Assembly (NCBI RefSeq): GCF_963662255.1
Contig: NC_085047.1
Coordinates: forward strand, 90,144,259-90,208,258
DNA: 64,000 nt
Direction: 5' to 3'
Source: Cinclus cinclus
Taxonomy: Eukaryota; Chordata; Aves; Passeriformes; Cinclidae
In this document: one piece after another, positions 1-11,938 of the stretch
How the letters are laid out: every line of letters starts with the position of its first letter
How positions within the stretch are numbered: position 1 is the stretch's first letter
Translations under genes and position numbers: made by a program
The notes under the pieces: model-generated
Told to the model about the DNA's origin: nothing
Databases searched by the model: none
What the model saw: only the letters and a program-made list of their open reading frames with translations

Positions 1-540
1 CTGGGCTGAATTGGGAAGGGGACTGTCAGCAGATTTTGGGAGGTGATTCTTCCTCTCTACCCAGCTCTGGTGAACATATCTGGAATCCCAGGTTCAGTCC
101 TAGGCTCCCTAGTAAAAGAAAGACATGGGCTCGACTGTGTCCACCTAGAGCCAGTAAGATGATTAAGGTACTGGAGCATCTCTTGTGTGAGGAGGGGCTG
201 AGAGAGTTGGGATTGTTCAACCTTAAGAAGAGAAGGCTCAGGGAGTCCTTTTCAATTGCATGAATATTTGAGAGAGAAAATGAAGCAGTTAAGATTCTGC
301 AAAGTGATGGCCAGTAGAAGGACAAGAGGCAGTGGATAAAAACTAAATACTGGAAATTACGTTAATTAAATACAAGTTTGGTATTTTTATCAGTGGAGGT
401 AATCAAGCTCTGCTCTGAGAGGTTCTGGAGTCTCCCTCCCTGGTCAGTGTTGCTTTAGTTGACCCTGGTTTGATTGGAGGATTGAATTAGAAGATCTCCA
501 GCACTGCCTTCAGCCTTAACAATTCCATGATTTGTTATTC
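1..540 (+). mobile_element. CR1 LINE remnant, 3' end of ORF2 plus 3' UTR
   Basis: This is a decayed, 5'-truncated copy of a CR1 non-LTR retrotransposon, cut by the start of the window. From about 45 to 260 it keeps the end of the reverse-transcriptase ORF, but across shifted frames: an 'SSLPSSGE'-like stretch, then KMIKVLEHLLCEEGLRELGL (about 157-220) and KKRRLRES. This matches the CR1 hallmark of a GLEHL...EERLRELGLF...KRRLRGDL type. The 3' UTR end is at about 470-540, with the typical '...agatctccag...cttaacaattccatga' tail. The frame is broken and there is no complete ORF, so it is a fossil and not active. Homologous tail sequence in the same or opposite orientation occurs at 48.8, 56.4 and 61.5 kb in this window. 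Family assignment is from recognition of the CR1 consensus; the subfamily is not determined. Confidence 0.88.
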
Positions 541-3500
541 AGATTCTTTACACTAACCCATTATTATAAAGTTCTCTATTTCATGGTTTTCATAAAAGAG
601 GCATTTGCTGTGATGGGGCTATACTCTAAATGTTGCTCTATGCATGGATGTATAGCACACCTATGTGTGCTAAACCATGTGGATCTGGGGATGTGCAAAA
701 CAAGATAAAGCTGTTGAATTATTAGTATAGGCCAAAGCCATGTGATTACTTCCTTTCATCAGAACATTTCAGAGCAGATCTATCTTCAAGATGTCCAAAA
801 TAACGTATTGAACAGTGTTCAGTGAACATAATTTCAAGTGAGAGTGTGGAGCCCCCACTGGCATTAAGAACAAAAGATCAAACAGATTTTCAGATTGTTA
901 CTTCTCAGTTTGTGGCATTCTGTCTTGGTTTCAGTCTGATAATTGTTTGCTTTAAAAAAACATGACTAACTCTCATTTTTTTTTTATTTAAGAGGGGAGT
1001 GGAAAATTTAATTTCTCCCTCTAACATAACAATATTGCTTTTTATTTCTTTTTGCAGCCATAAATGAAGCAAAGCCAAATTTTGAAAATGAAACTTGGTG
1101 CTTCACCTTCCTGTTTACCTAAGTGAAATTCTGAACCGTGGGAAAAAGGATTATGAAATATATCCTCATACATGCCAGTGAGTTTCTCCAAAAGACAATT
1201 TCTATCTCTTTTTATGTAGTAGAAGAACTTTTGCCTTATTTCTGGACATTCTTAGTGAAGTGTAGAAAAATGAGACAAGTTTGAGTTTCTTTAGTAGCCA
1301 CAGAAATACCATCATGGCTAGATCAGTAATCATGAGAACAACCACAGACACAAAATCATAAATGTGTGATTGTAACTTTTGCATTAGTTCTTGGTTTTCT
1401 CCCGGCTGATTGCTTCTTGTCATAGTTTAAAGTTTCTGCTTAATTTCAGTGTAGCAGTTTTTTATATTTATAATTGGAAACATATGAGTGGGAGGTACCT
1501 GCACCATTATACAGACAAATCTGAATATAACTTATTTGTAACTATCCCATTTATATTTTAAGTCCTTCTTCTCTGATTCATTTTTCATGGGCTATGTAAT
1601 AGGAAATAAAAAAATTATTTACATCTTCCAAGTGCATTCTTTTCTCAAATCATCTATTGAGATGGAAATATCCTTCACATTCAGATCAGTCTATAAATTT
1701 TAAGGGTCAGTCCTCCTCTTTTAGGAAAAGAATGCTTTGAGTACATTTATACAATTTTTATGAGCTCCTTTGGGCTAATTAATGGGATCTGGCACATCCT
1801 TTAGGCTGGGGCTGAATCCTCAGGGGAGCAATTGGAGTTTTATGTCCAAAAAGTGAAATGGACACATTTAATGTGTATGATCAACCAGGGTAACAGGGCC
1901 TAACACTAAAATAGGGATCAGGCCAAACTCATGGTGTATATGCACCCTCTGATGGCTATTTTAATGCACTGTTTAATTTTTATTTTTGGGGGGAGGAAGG
2001 AAAATACAATAGCTGTGGTAATGAGCTATTTATTATATCTTCAAAAATGGAAGTCTACTGTTTTCCAAACACAGATTTCCCTGCAAATCAATCTAAATTA
2101 CCTTTATTTCCAGGTGAATTGAATCTACTGCAGCTATTGCTGATTAGCTGTATGTGGGGACATACTGCTGCAGTCGTAAACCTGTTTGTGTTTATCTTCA
2201 TTCATTCTGAAAAGAAAAGGTCAGAAAGGAGAAAATCCAGCATAGAGGAGTAGAATTGATTTGGAATGACAGCATGAAGTGTTGTGATAGGAGAAGTGCT
2301 AAAACCAGCGAAAACAGCTAAAAGGGTAGAGGCATTTGTAAAAGCACAATGTGAAAAGTGTGAAAAGAGACAAAAGAAACCATGTCTGGCTGATTCCTGT
2401 CACGATGCTTTTATGGTCATCAGTGTCTGTGTTGTCTGCTGGTTGTGACCCTGACACATGATAATGTGTGCAAATGCAAACATTCTTTCTGGTGGGAAGG
2501 CTTCTGTCTGTGTGACCTCAGCTGTTAGTTTGTCTCTGCCCATCAATTTACCTGCCATGCCTTTTAAATTCCTCTGGAATAGGCTATACTGAGAACAGTA
2601 ATATCTTTATTAATTAAAATAAGGCATTAATTTTTCCTTTATAGACTTTCTTTATAGAATGAATCTCCTCTACTGTTATGGGTGGCCAAGCCACATATGT
2701 CCAGTGAGTGCTAGCTAAATTCAAGTTTCATATTAGTTTTGTCTAAAAATAAACAAATTCTGCTTGCTTATTTTTGTGGACTAAAATGCTTAAGAAATTC
2801 AGTGCCAAAAGTTATACTGAGGATAGTGATTAATAATCATAACCTCCAAGCCCACAAACCTGCAGAATATTTGCTTCTGTGTTTAAGACAAAGAAATATT
2901 TACTCTGCAAATGCTGTTAGAACAGCATTCAACATCTTGTTATGCACACAACCAAATAGAAATGCTGTAATGTTTCCAAACCCCTCTTAGCTTCCTAAGA
3001 CCAGCAATTTCCATGCATATTAGTACCAATTATAAATGTCATTCTTCACTGCCATTTTCCTGAAGAGTCCACTGTTTTTTATAGAAAGCACATATTCAGT
3101 GTCTATATCTCTAGAGTGCAGATGCAGAAACAGGAGCATACATGAGAAAGAAATGAAAAAGACCTACCCAGCTCATTGAGTGAAGGGCTAGCTCAATTTT
3201 GAATGTCATTACTACATCCAAATTTCTGGTTCAGCTCTTGGGCCTCCCCTGAGGAATGATGTCTTTAATGAGATCCTTTACCAGTCTTTCTTGCAGTATG
3301 TGTTTGCCTTGTAGTGCTTTAAGTCACAAGTTTCTAGCAGGCAGCACTCGATTTCTTTGTTGTATTGAATTTCCCTAAACTTAAAAAAAACTAATGTAAA
3401 AGTAAAATTGATAGACCAAAATGTTCACCCAAGTTCATTACTCTTTATCTAAGTTCAGCCCTTGGCTAATGAGTTAAAGAGGTTTGTTCCTATTACCACT

Positions 3501-4211
3501 GGAAGCCAAAGCCATGTAGGGTGTCCCACCTGCATGGAAAACCTGCAATTTCTTCTGTCCTCTCCTGTGCAGTCTTGCTTGTTAACTCCCACATAGCTGA
3601 TTTCAGCTTGTTGTTTGGACACCTTCTTCAGGAAATACATCTCATTTATTCCATATCTCCATGGGAGGTGCCAACATGTACCTGGTGGGGAAACACCTTG
3701 TGATTTGGGATTGCAAGGTGTGTAAAAACTGTTTGTATGTTTGTCTGTAACATGGACTTGGTATATGAAATGGAGTTTTGGAATGATCAGTGAATCAAGC
3801 AGAAGACTGTGAAAAACTGACCGTCTGTAAATAGGCAGACTTGAGGGAAGGGGTGGGGTTGGGATGTGGGGACTGTTTATATGCATTTTGTCTGGCAAAT
3901 ATGGAGTAATTTTAATTAGCTGCATGAACAATACCAGAATTGTACGTATTTGCTATACACTATGAGCTTTCAATTTTGATGATTTACCGCAAGCAGCTTT
4001 TGTAGGGTTTATGTCAAAGGGCTTTTCATGGCAAGGGTATATGTCTGGCTTGAACTTAGCGACCACCAGGACATCCAGGTTCTTTTCTGCATATCTGCTT
4101 TTCATCACTGGGTGGCCCCCATTATGTAATGCTACCTGGGGTTGTTCCTTCCCATGTAAATGGCAGATGTAACTAAACTCCTTGTATTTGTGCTGTTCTA
4201 TTTCACCTGCA

Positions 4212-4240
4212 TCCTTTTTTTTTTCTTTCTTTTTCTTTTT
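4212..4240. repeat. T-rich / (CTTT)n polypyrimidine tract
   Basis: About 29 bases of almost pure T with interspersed C. It is low-complexity sequence, probably prone to length variation, with no adjoining SINE or LINE body visible. Confidence 0.75.
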
Positions 4241-6188
4241 GTGAACATCATTACCCTATAGATATTTCAAAGAAAATAACTGTGAATTTTAGCAGAGAGC
4301 TCATCCAGCTGTGGGAAAGGCCCTCAGCTTTGGATTATGTCTCAGTTGCTGTGCCCAAAAGGGAAAGTCTGGAGCACTGGACTGATGGGTAATGAGTCAG
4401 TGTTAGCCTTAGTAATGCAAATTACCAATAAAATACATGACAGCATATCGATATGGAACTAGTCAAAGTGTGTTAGAAATCTACTCTGTTTTGAACGGGG
4501 AATAATGTGTAATACAAATTAAAGTATTTGTTACATACTAACAGGAATGAATAAGATCACAGACAGTCTGTTGGAGCATTTTCCTTTCTGTATCTCCTAA
4601 GCTTTACTTGGCTTCAAGAAAAAGTGCAGTATGAAATACACTACAGCATATTGTTAACTTCAGTGTGTTCCCTCTGGGAAGTAGGTGTTAGTTCTGGACC
4701 ACGCTCAACTCTGTGCCACTGAGGCCTGGATTTGTTGTGGCCAGTAGTGGTGGCCAAAATCATTAGAAAACTCCAGTAACCATGCCCAAGACTGGCACTT
4801 ACACATTCTCTTCTCTTTTGCCTCAGACATTCCTGCAGCAGCCTGGATGCTGGCACAGGTTAGCTGCAGTCAGTGGGACAGGAGGGAAGCTCTGAGCACT
4901 GCTTTAGTTTCAGGAGGGGACACTTGGTCAGCACATCATATATCACAGATGGGTTTGGCCCTTGGGGATGTATGTGAGGCACAATGCATCAGGACAAGTC
5001 TAGTGCAGAGGTGGGCTGGCAGAGGTTTTCATCCTCTCTTGGTTAAATGCTAAATTGATATTTTAAATGAAGAGCCTTTTACTCATTTGTCTTCTGTTTC
5101 ACAATAACAGGACCTTTTATTTATGTCTTCTATTGGCACTGCAACTCTATACATAGGTTACTGATTCAGTCACAGCATGTCATTCATTACAATCAAAAGT
5201 CTCATTTCCTCTCACGTTTTACTCTCAATTATTTCCTGCCAGCAGGGGTCACACGACTACCACAGCTTCTCATCACCACTCTGTCCCAGTCTCAGATATC
5301 AGAACATCACTTCTGTCTGAGAGAGACATGGAAATACCTCTAAGAGATACTGAAGAGATAGCTTGTGATGACCATTGTATTGCATATTTTCTGGGATATT
5401 ATTATGTATAATATTTTCTGGGAAAGATCCTTTCTTATCTGTGGCAGGGGTATTTTTTGGAAGCTCAGTTTTTTTTTAAATACTAATATTATCACTGTTA
5501 AATGTTGTAATAGTTCAGATACATATGCCCATTATACACTTTGCTGTGTTTGCAGGCTGCTACTGCTTTCCCACTGCTAAACTTGACTCACAAATCTCTG
5601 CTACAAACGAATACAAAACTTCCACTAGGAAAGGAAAAAATGAGGCAATTGGCTGTTGGAACACCACTAGGAAAAGTAAATTTACAGTCAGGGTTTTAAA
5701 TAAAACATGAATGCTTTCATATCTGATATACATTTTGCAATTGTCTCCTTGGCAAATTTTGCTTCAAGGAAAAAAATTAACAAATGAAAGAGCAGTTAAA
5801 GAATAAAAGATTGTTACAGCATTTGAAAAAATCCATTAGGAGGATGCAGTGTGACACCTGTAGCCTATTTGTGCACAGCATGGGTATTTCAACTGCAAAA
5901 AATTAAGGATTCTACTGAGGGACCAGGGTTCCCTGGCAAAGACACTTTGCACACAAATACCAGAGGGACAGAATTTTACCAAGACAACCAGAATCCTGGT
6001 TGGATAGGTGGAAACAGTGGCTAAAAATATTTTTCCTGTCACTGTTAGCTGTTTTAGAGATTCCCAGGTGTCTCTCTTACAAAGATGTTGATACCTCTGC
6101 AGGATATTACCTGCAGGCTGACCAGCAATGCACAGTCTCCAGAGGACACAAAGTGCTGCTCTCACCTCCCCTCATATACTGCACAAGC

Positions 6189-6253
6189 TGAAATATATGA
6201 GAATATATTATGAAATATATGAATAATATATTGTATCATGAAATATATGAGAA
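6189..6253. repeat. Irregular tandem repeat of a TGAAATATATGA core
   Basis: The core tgaaatatatga occurs three times (starting at 6189, 6210 and 6238), separated by AT-rich spacers of unequal length. The copies are near-identical, so this is a small local expansion. No function is implied. Confidence 0.7.
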
Positions 6254-8720
6254 CAGCACATTTGACAATTGTGCTGAAGTTTGAGGTTCAATCTTCAGAA
6301 GAAATGGTTCAGGCTCTGGCTGTAGGAACATGGCAGAGAAAGGTGTTTGCTGCAAGCGGCATTATCCTGCTGTGCCAGGAGAGCTCCATTCTCCATGGTT
6401 TCATTCATCCAGTCAGGGAATCTGGACTCACACGTAGGTTTGAGCTACAGGTGGCTTGGTGGCACTGATAATGGCCTCTGCTCTGTCACCACATTTCTGC
6501 AGGTTGTCTGGTTTCCAGACCTTAGCTGCATGAGAACTTGCTCAGATTGCATTTCAAATGAACAGCATGAAAATATCTTACAAAGGAAAAGGGACAGGAA
6601 TAAAAAAATTCAGTCTATGACTGTAAAGATACTTTAAATTGTTGTTTGGATTGCTTGATTGCCCTTGATCATATTTTTTTGTTAGTGAGCTGAAATAATT
6701 AACTTCAAAAAGTGCCAGGAGAAGAAATATCAGAATTGTCAAAGTGTCAGAGTCTTGTAGGCAGGTTTGAAAAAAAAACGACAAGAAATGAGAGGATGAC
6801 TCTGCAGACCCTTTAGGAGGTAACAGAAGAAGGTGGAAATAGACATGTTCAATTGTTTCTATGACAGTACTAAGTAGACATGCAACAACTTTTCTGCCTT
6901 TATCTTCATACAGATCTACTTCAAATGCATTCCAAATCAGTAAAACATTACCATGTTAGACCAAGAGTTTTAAATAAGATATCAAAATAATTTGTTCATT
7001 TCTGTGAAAGTTTCCGTAACCTTCAATTATTCCCATGCAAATGGCCTTGAGAACTATTAAGACAAAAATAGAGGTGCATTCAGCAGCTCTCATTTTAAGA
7101 CTCTGAAGGTCTGTATATCATCTATTACAAACACTGAGATGTTGAAGTGAGACCAACTGGTGATCTTTAAACATTAGATCAGAAATTGTAAGATGAGTGT
7201 AACTAAAGAACTGATACCTAGAGAGCTCATTATCTAGCTTCCTAAGATCTTACTTATGTTATTAATTTCCTTCTGTCAAATAGGCAACATAGTGTGAGAT
7301 GCTGAATGACCAAGTAATTTCAAAAAGAAATAATTAAAACACTTTCAGTTGCAAATGCTTCCTCTTTTTATGACAAATGATGGCCTTTTCATGGCACAAA
7401 ATTACACTACAAATCATGATGGTAATATGTGAGATATGTTCTAATTCATCATAAACTGCAGGATACCCTTGTTGAAAAGATTGTCTGTTCACCCAGAAAG
7501 ATTATACAGCGCATAGCCTAAAAAGCAGTCAAAGCCCCTCCAAGGGAGGTTTCCATTAGTGCTGTGAATCCTCTTCTACCTGATGGGAAGTCTCCAGCAG
7601 GAGGTCTATCCTGAAGAGATTGAAAGAAAAAGCTCATAAACACCCCAAGTGTAGCACCTCAGAAGAAATTAAGAGATGCAAGGGATGAAAAGGATGCTGG
7701 GTGACAAATTATGCCTTTATTCAGATTCAGATGGAGAGAAAACTGTCCCTCTTGCAGAAAGCCTCCATGTGGCAACACCTCAGAGATGCTGAGCACCACA
7801 AAGAGAAAAGGTATAAATTACATCATCTCTTCACCACAGTTTGTAAAGCAGGGCCCCTGAAAGGACTTTTTCAGAAAGGAGTAAAGAGTAATTAGAGTGG
7901 CCGGGTTCTTTAATTATTCTGAAAGAAATTGTGTCTCAGCTTCTGGAGGTGAGCTCAAAGAGGTAATGTGTCCCTGTTCACCACTGTGCCGCAGCATGAG
8001 TTTATAATTTACACCAATTAGTACCATGCCTTACTTCATAAAGCAGGTCCTCCGGTTCTGGTTCTCAAACTGCCTCTTGGGCCCCCTGCATCTGCTGCAT
8101 TGCACCAGAAAGATCTGCCCCCACTCCTCCACATCCTTTTGACTTTCCAGTAAGGCCTCTAGAGAAGCTGATATGAAGTCAAGTATGGACAGACACCGTC
8201 AGATAGAAGGTGTTCCAGTGTCTCTGAGACCCAGAATCTCTGAGACCAAACAGCCCCATGGAAGGTTTTTGTGGCTTTGTTCCCATGAAGGAAAATTCTC
8301 ACTGAAGATCTGTGAGAGAAGAGGCTAAAAAACCTTCTATGCCCTGGGAATCTTGAGTGAGTTTTCCTCTTTTTCCTCCTTTGTAAATATTCATTTTGGA
8401 GATGGTTAACTGTGAGTAGTATTCAAAGGTCTTTTAGAGGCCAAGGGGTGATGGTAATGATCTGTAAAGGTTTTGCCAGTGCATGTTCTTAACGGATTGT
8501 TAGTGTTTAACCACCACTTGAGGGAATACTTTATGTGTCTGTAAACATCACTACCCCAAAGACTCTGAGAAGATAGTACTTCTAGGCAAATTCCTTTGAA
8601 ATGTGGAGGAAGTTGCCTGGGGAATTGTAATTTGGCACAGTGATGTTAATCCTACTAGGCACAATGCTGTCTTTGTTGCTCATGTCACATTTTGCAAGAG
8701 GAGGTCGTCAAACCTCTGTT

Positions 8721-8745
8721 GTTTTGTTTTGTTTTGTTTTGTTTT
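8721..8745. repeat. (GTTTT)5 pentanucleotide microsatellite
   Basis: Five uninterrupted copies of GTTTT, preceded by a partial 'gtt'. This is a perfect pentanucleotide array, likely polymorphic. On the complementary strand it reads (AAAAC)n, the form often left by the A-rich tails of retrotransposons, but no element body is recognisable beside it. Confidence 0.9.
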
Positions 8746-10382
8746 CCTTTGCCCTTTGCTTTCCTTTTCCTATTAAGAGGAGAATATTCATCTCAACACC
8801 TTGTGTTGAATAGAGCTTCTCAGCTGTCAAAAATGCTGACCTAGACTGACAATGCTTATTACAAAGTTCAAAAATTGATTATTTTTTCTCTCACTGTGGT
8901 AAAAATAGTCAGATATATAACCCAGTCTTCTAAACATCTGACAAACACTCTGCAAGGCTTCCACTATAGCAATATCTCTTGGGAAGATTTATTTTCTGCC
9001 AATGGAGAAAAGGATTGATGCTGTATTGGTTACTGAAATGTAATGTGCAAGTCCAAGGTTATAGCCTAAAGAATGTAATGGAAATATATACTAATCAGAT
9101 CTTCATAATGTAGGGCCACAATCAAGCATCTTGACTAATTTTACAGCATGCAGCAGAGTAGAATTGTAATTTCTGTGTCACTATGACAGTAATTCAGTGA
9201 AACAAAAGGAAATTTTTTTGCATATCAAATACACATTTTTATAATTATTTAAATTTTGTTCAGAAAAACAGTATTAGTGAAAACATGGCAGAGATATTAG
9301 ATTTCCGAATACAAAGTACATCTTCTAGTGCTGCTCCATATTTTACAAGCCACCAGGAAAAAACAGGACATTACAATGGCTACAGCATGAGTTTTTGTGC
9401 TTGCTTATAGGTACTAACAGCATGTTCTAAAGAAAACTAATAACATCAGTTATCATTGTCTTGAGAGAAATGAACAATCAATAATTACCAAGAAAGATCT
9501 CTCCTAATTTTTAAAAAGTTTGTTGTGTTCCAAGAAAAAAGCAAAATTAAATCACCTTTCCACTCAGGTCTGAAATATGAGCTTTTACAGATATACATGC
9601 TGGCAAAAAGGAAACATTAAGTGCATGTGGTGAATAAAAAACCAGCAGGTGGGAACAAGTTATATGCCACTACTGGTAAATTAGATGAATGATAATTCAC
9701 AGACTAGCAGTAGAGTAATAAAAACCCCTAAATTTGAAAAATCTCTGTAAGCATCAAAAATTATATCACTGCAGACTTTTATCTGCATAAACAAAATTAA
9801 CATCAGTGCTTTAGGACTGTGAATATATTTATATATTCTTAACATACATCTGACACTACTGGCACCATACTCAATTTATGGAAATATCCAAGACACTTGA
9901 CATTTTGCTGCAGAGCATAAAATTGTATGCAAGCAGTATCCAGCCCTGCAGCTTGTAGTGTCATGAAGTCTCTTGTACTGAGAATTAAAGGGATTAATTG
10001 GGTTAGTCAACTCAATTAAGCTTTTGCTCCCCAGCTTTGAGTCCAGTGTTAGATTTTATCTCACAGTTTATCAAACACCAGGCAGGGCAGCTCTAAGGAA
10101 CATTTCAGGTCATGGTTTAATTGTGTGGTGGCTTTGTTATGAGTGCCACCATCTCAATTCCTACTCCTTCTGCCCATCCATGGGATGCTTTTTCTCTGCA
10201 CAGAGACTGAGAGGGTGATTTCTTACAGTAGGAGTAAACAGGTGGTTGATGGGGATCTTTATCCACCCTGGTTAATTCAATAATGGAAAATAATTTGTTC
10301 CCTTAGTAGTGACATAAAACAAATGTGGTTTCCTGGGAGCAATATTTTCCATTTCTAAGCGAGTCCATTATTTGCAGAAATC

Positions 10383-10395
10383 TTTTTTTTTTTTT
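10383..10395. repeat. T13 homopolymer
   Basis: A run of thirteen T in otherwise unremarkable sequence. Confidence 0.85.
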
Positions 10396-11246
10396 CTTGG
10401 ACAGAAGAAAGCAATTCTTGAGACAAAACTTCTTTATCAGTGATTTGAACATATAATATTCTTTCAACTCTTTGAACTTTTAGGGTTTTATTCAGTGTTG
10501 ACAGAGTATCAAGAGGGTGACTGAACTTTTACAGTTCAGATCCCTAAATGTGAGATGACCAGTCCTCAGAAGTAGTTACCTGTTCCTAGTGAGTCTAGGA
10601 AGGTAGTTCAGTTCACATACATAATTTTAAAGTGGTTAAAGTCATCAGAGAGGAAACTCAGTCTTTGGTATAATTTGGTAAAAATTATGGGATTACATAA
10701 ACTCGGACACTTGGAAGTCTTGACAAACCATCCATGTGTAGTTGTCTCATGGCCTGGAATGCAAGTGATTCTGAAGAAGTTTCCTTTTCTTCCACCTTGT
10801 TTTCTTTTTTCGTTTGTTTCCATTTTTTCAATGATTTTCTGTTGAAAAACATCCGTTTATCACTCAGAAATTCAGATTTTCCAATGACAAATATGTAAAA
10901 AGGAAAGCACAATTATTTATGATCACAAATGATCATAATCTAAATAACTGTATCTAATTAAAGTGAAGCAACATTTTTTCAGGTGAATAAGAAATTGTAA
11001 GATAAAAAAATCTGGAAAAATAAGTGTGTTTATGTCTTTTTCATCCATCACCAAAGCCATAAGGCTTTCCTTTCTTGTCAATGCATTTTGAATTTTAAAA
11101 AGGAAGACATGATAAATAGTCTTGAAAAGGTAGAGACAGCAAGAGGGTGCCAAAGGGAAATCAGATATGTGACATTAAAACTATTTTGAGAGAAGATCAC
11201 TGACTTAATGAGAATTCTGTTAGTAAAATAATAGTGTGTGGAAGAA

Positions 11247-11322
11247 GCCAAAGAAAAAAAAACCTCAAACAATAACCAACAAACCAAACAAACATATAAA
11301 ACCCAAACATACACACACACAT
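11247..11322. repeat. A/C-rich low-complexity tract ending in (CA)n
   Basis: A purine-rich A tract passes into degenerate AAAC/AACC words (ccaacaaaccaaacaaac) and ends with a short (AC)5-6 array at about 11310-11322. The composition fits a decayed microsatellite. Confidence 0.75.
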
Positions 11323-11430
11323 CAAGGAGAGAGAAAGAATTCTGTTAGGAATACAGAATTATCTGGAAGATGTTTGCTCAACTAAGTTAAAAAAGCAGTA
11401 GGTCAGCCAGACCTGTTTTCAGTGACAGGG

Positions 11431-11446
11431 AAAAAAAAAAAAAAAA
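11431..11446. repeat. A16 homopolymer
   Basis: Sixteen consecutive A. It could be a retroposed poly(A) tail, but the upstream 100 bases match no recognised SINE or processed transcript, and no target-site duplication is evident. Confidence 0.85.
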
Positions 11447-11897
11447 GTGATAAATTCTTCAGGATGAATTCATCTAAAAAGTTCCCCACTCCAGCTTCTA
11501 TAGGAATCAGAGATTATTTTTCACTTTAAAAATCAGACACTTCAGATGAGAGAACCAGGGGAACAGAGAGATAGGAGTGCAGAACTTGCAGTTCAGCAGC
11601 AGCTATGCCTTGATAGCATGTTTTGTATGACAGGACAGGAATGTGAATGCCTCTCACTCCTCTGTTCCCAAAAATGTTTTGTGCAAACAAAGGAACGACA
11701 GCTACAGTGACTCACGTTTGTGTGATCTATTGAATATCTGGGTACAGAAGTGTCCCATGCCCTTATTTCAGGCTGCTCACAGCTTGGTGGCAGAAGCAGA
11801 CTGGCAAGAATTTAATGATTTTCTATTCCCCAACTTTTGGCCAGCTGTGGGCTCACCTGTGGCCTGGAAATTTCCTTTGTATCCCACACTGTTACGT

Positions 11898-11938
11898 TAG
11901 ATCTTAATCTATTTAAATAGATCTTAGATCTATTTAAA
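11898..11938. repeat. Two-copy tandem duplication (20 + 21 bp) with an internal palindrome
   Basis: Copy one is 11898-11917 (begins tagatcttaatct) and copy two is 11918-11938 (begins tagatcttagatct). They differ by one small change. The junction creates a perfect 16-base palindrome, atctatttaaatagat (11907-11922). It is a local slippage-type duplication of AT-rich sequence. Confidence 0.85.

Larger units (their letters stand above)
541..8720. other. Non-coding AT-rich DNA, no gene recognised
   Basis: No exon, RNA gene or intact transposon is recognised here. The longest open frame (158 codons, minus strand, 3455-3931) resembles no known protein and has no supporting splice context. Simple-sequence tracts at 4212-4240 and 6189-6253 are listed separately. 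A short acceptor-like site at 1057 is discussed among the rejected items. The stretch could contain conserved regulatory elements, but these cannot be seen without alignment to other species. Confidence 0.6.

Noticed and set aside
1058..1122. Acceptor-like tttttatttctttttgcag followed by 20 open codons (INEAKPNFENETWCFTFLFT) and a stop, resembling a terminal coding exon.
   Set aside because: It is very short, with no recognised homology, no partner exon and no clear poly(A) context. Such patterns are expected by chance in 64 kb of AT-rich DNA.
3455..3931. A 158-codon minus-strand open frame.
   Set aside because: The sequence resembles no protein family, and there are no splice or promoter signals; the length is compatible with chance over 64 kb in six frames.
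11431..11446. A16 run considered as the tail of a processed pseudogene or SINE.
   Set aside because: The upstream sequence matches no recognised gene or SINE and there is no flanking target-site duplication.
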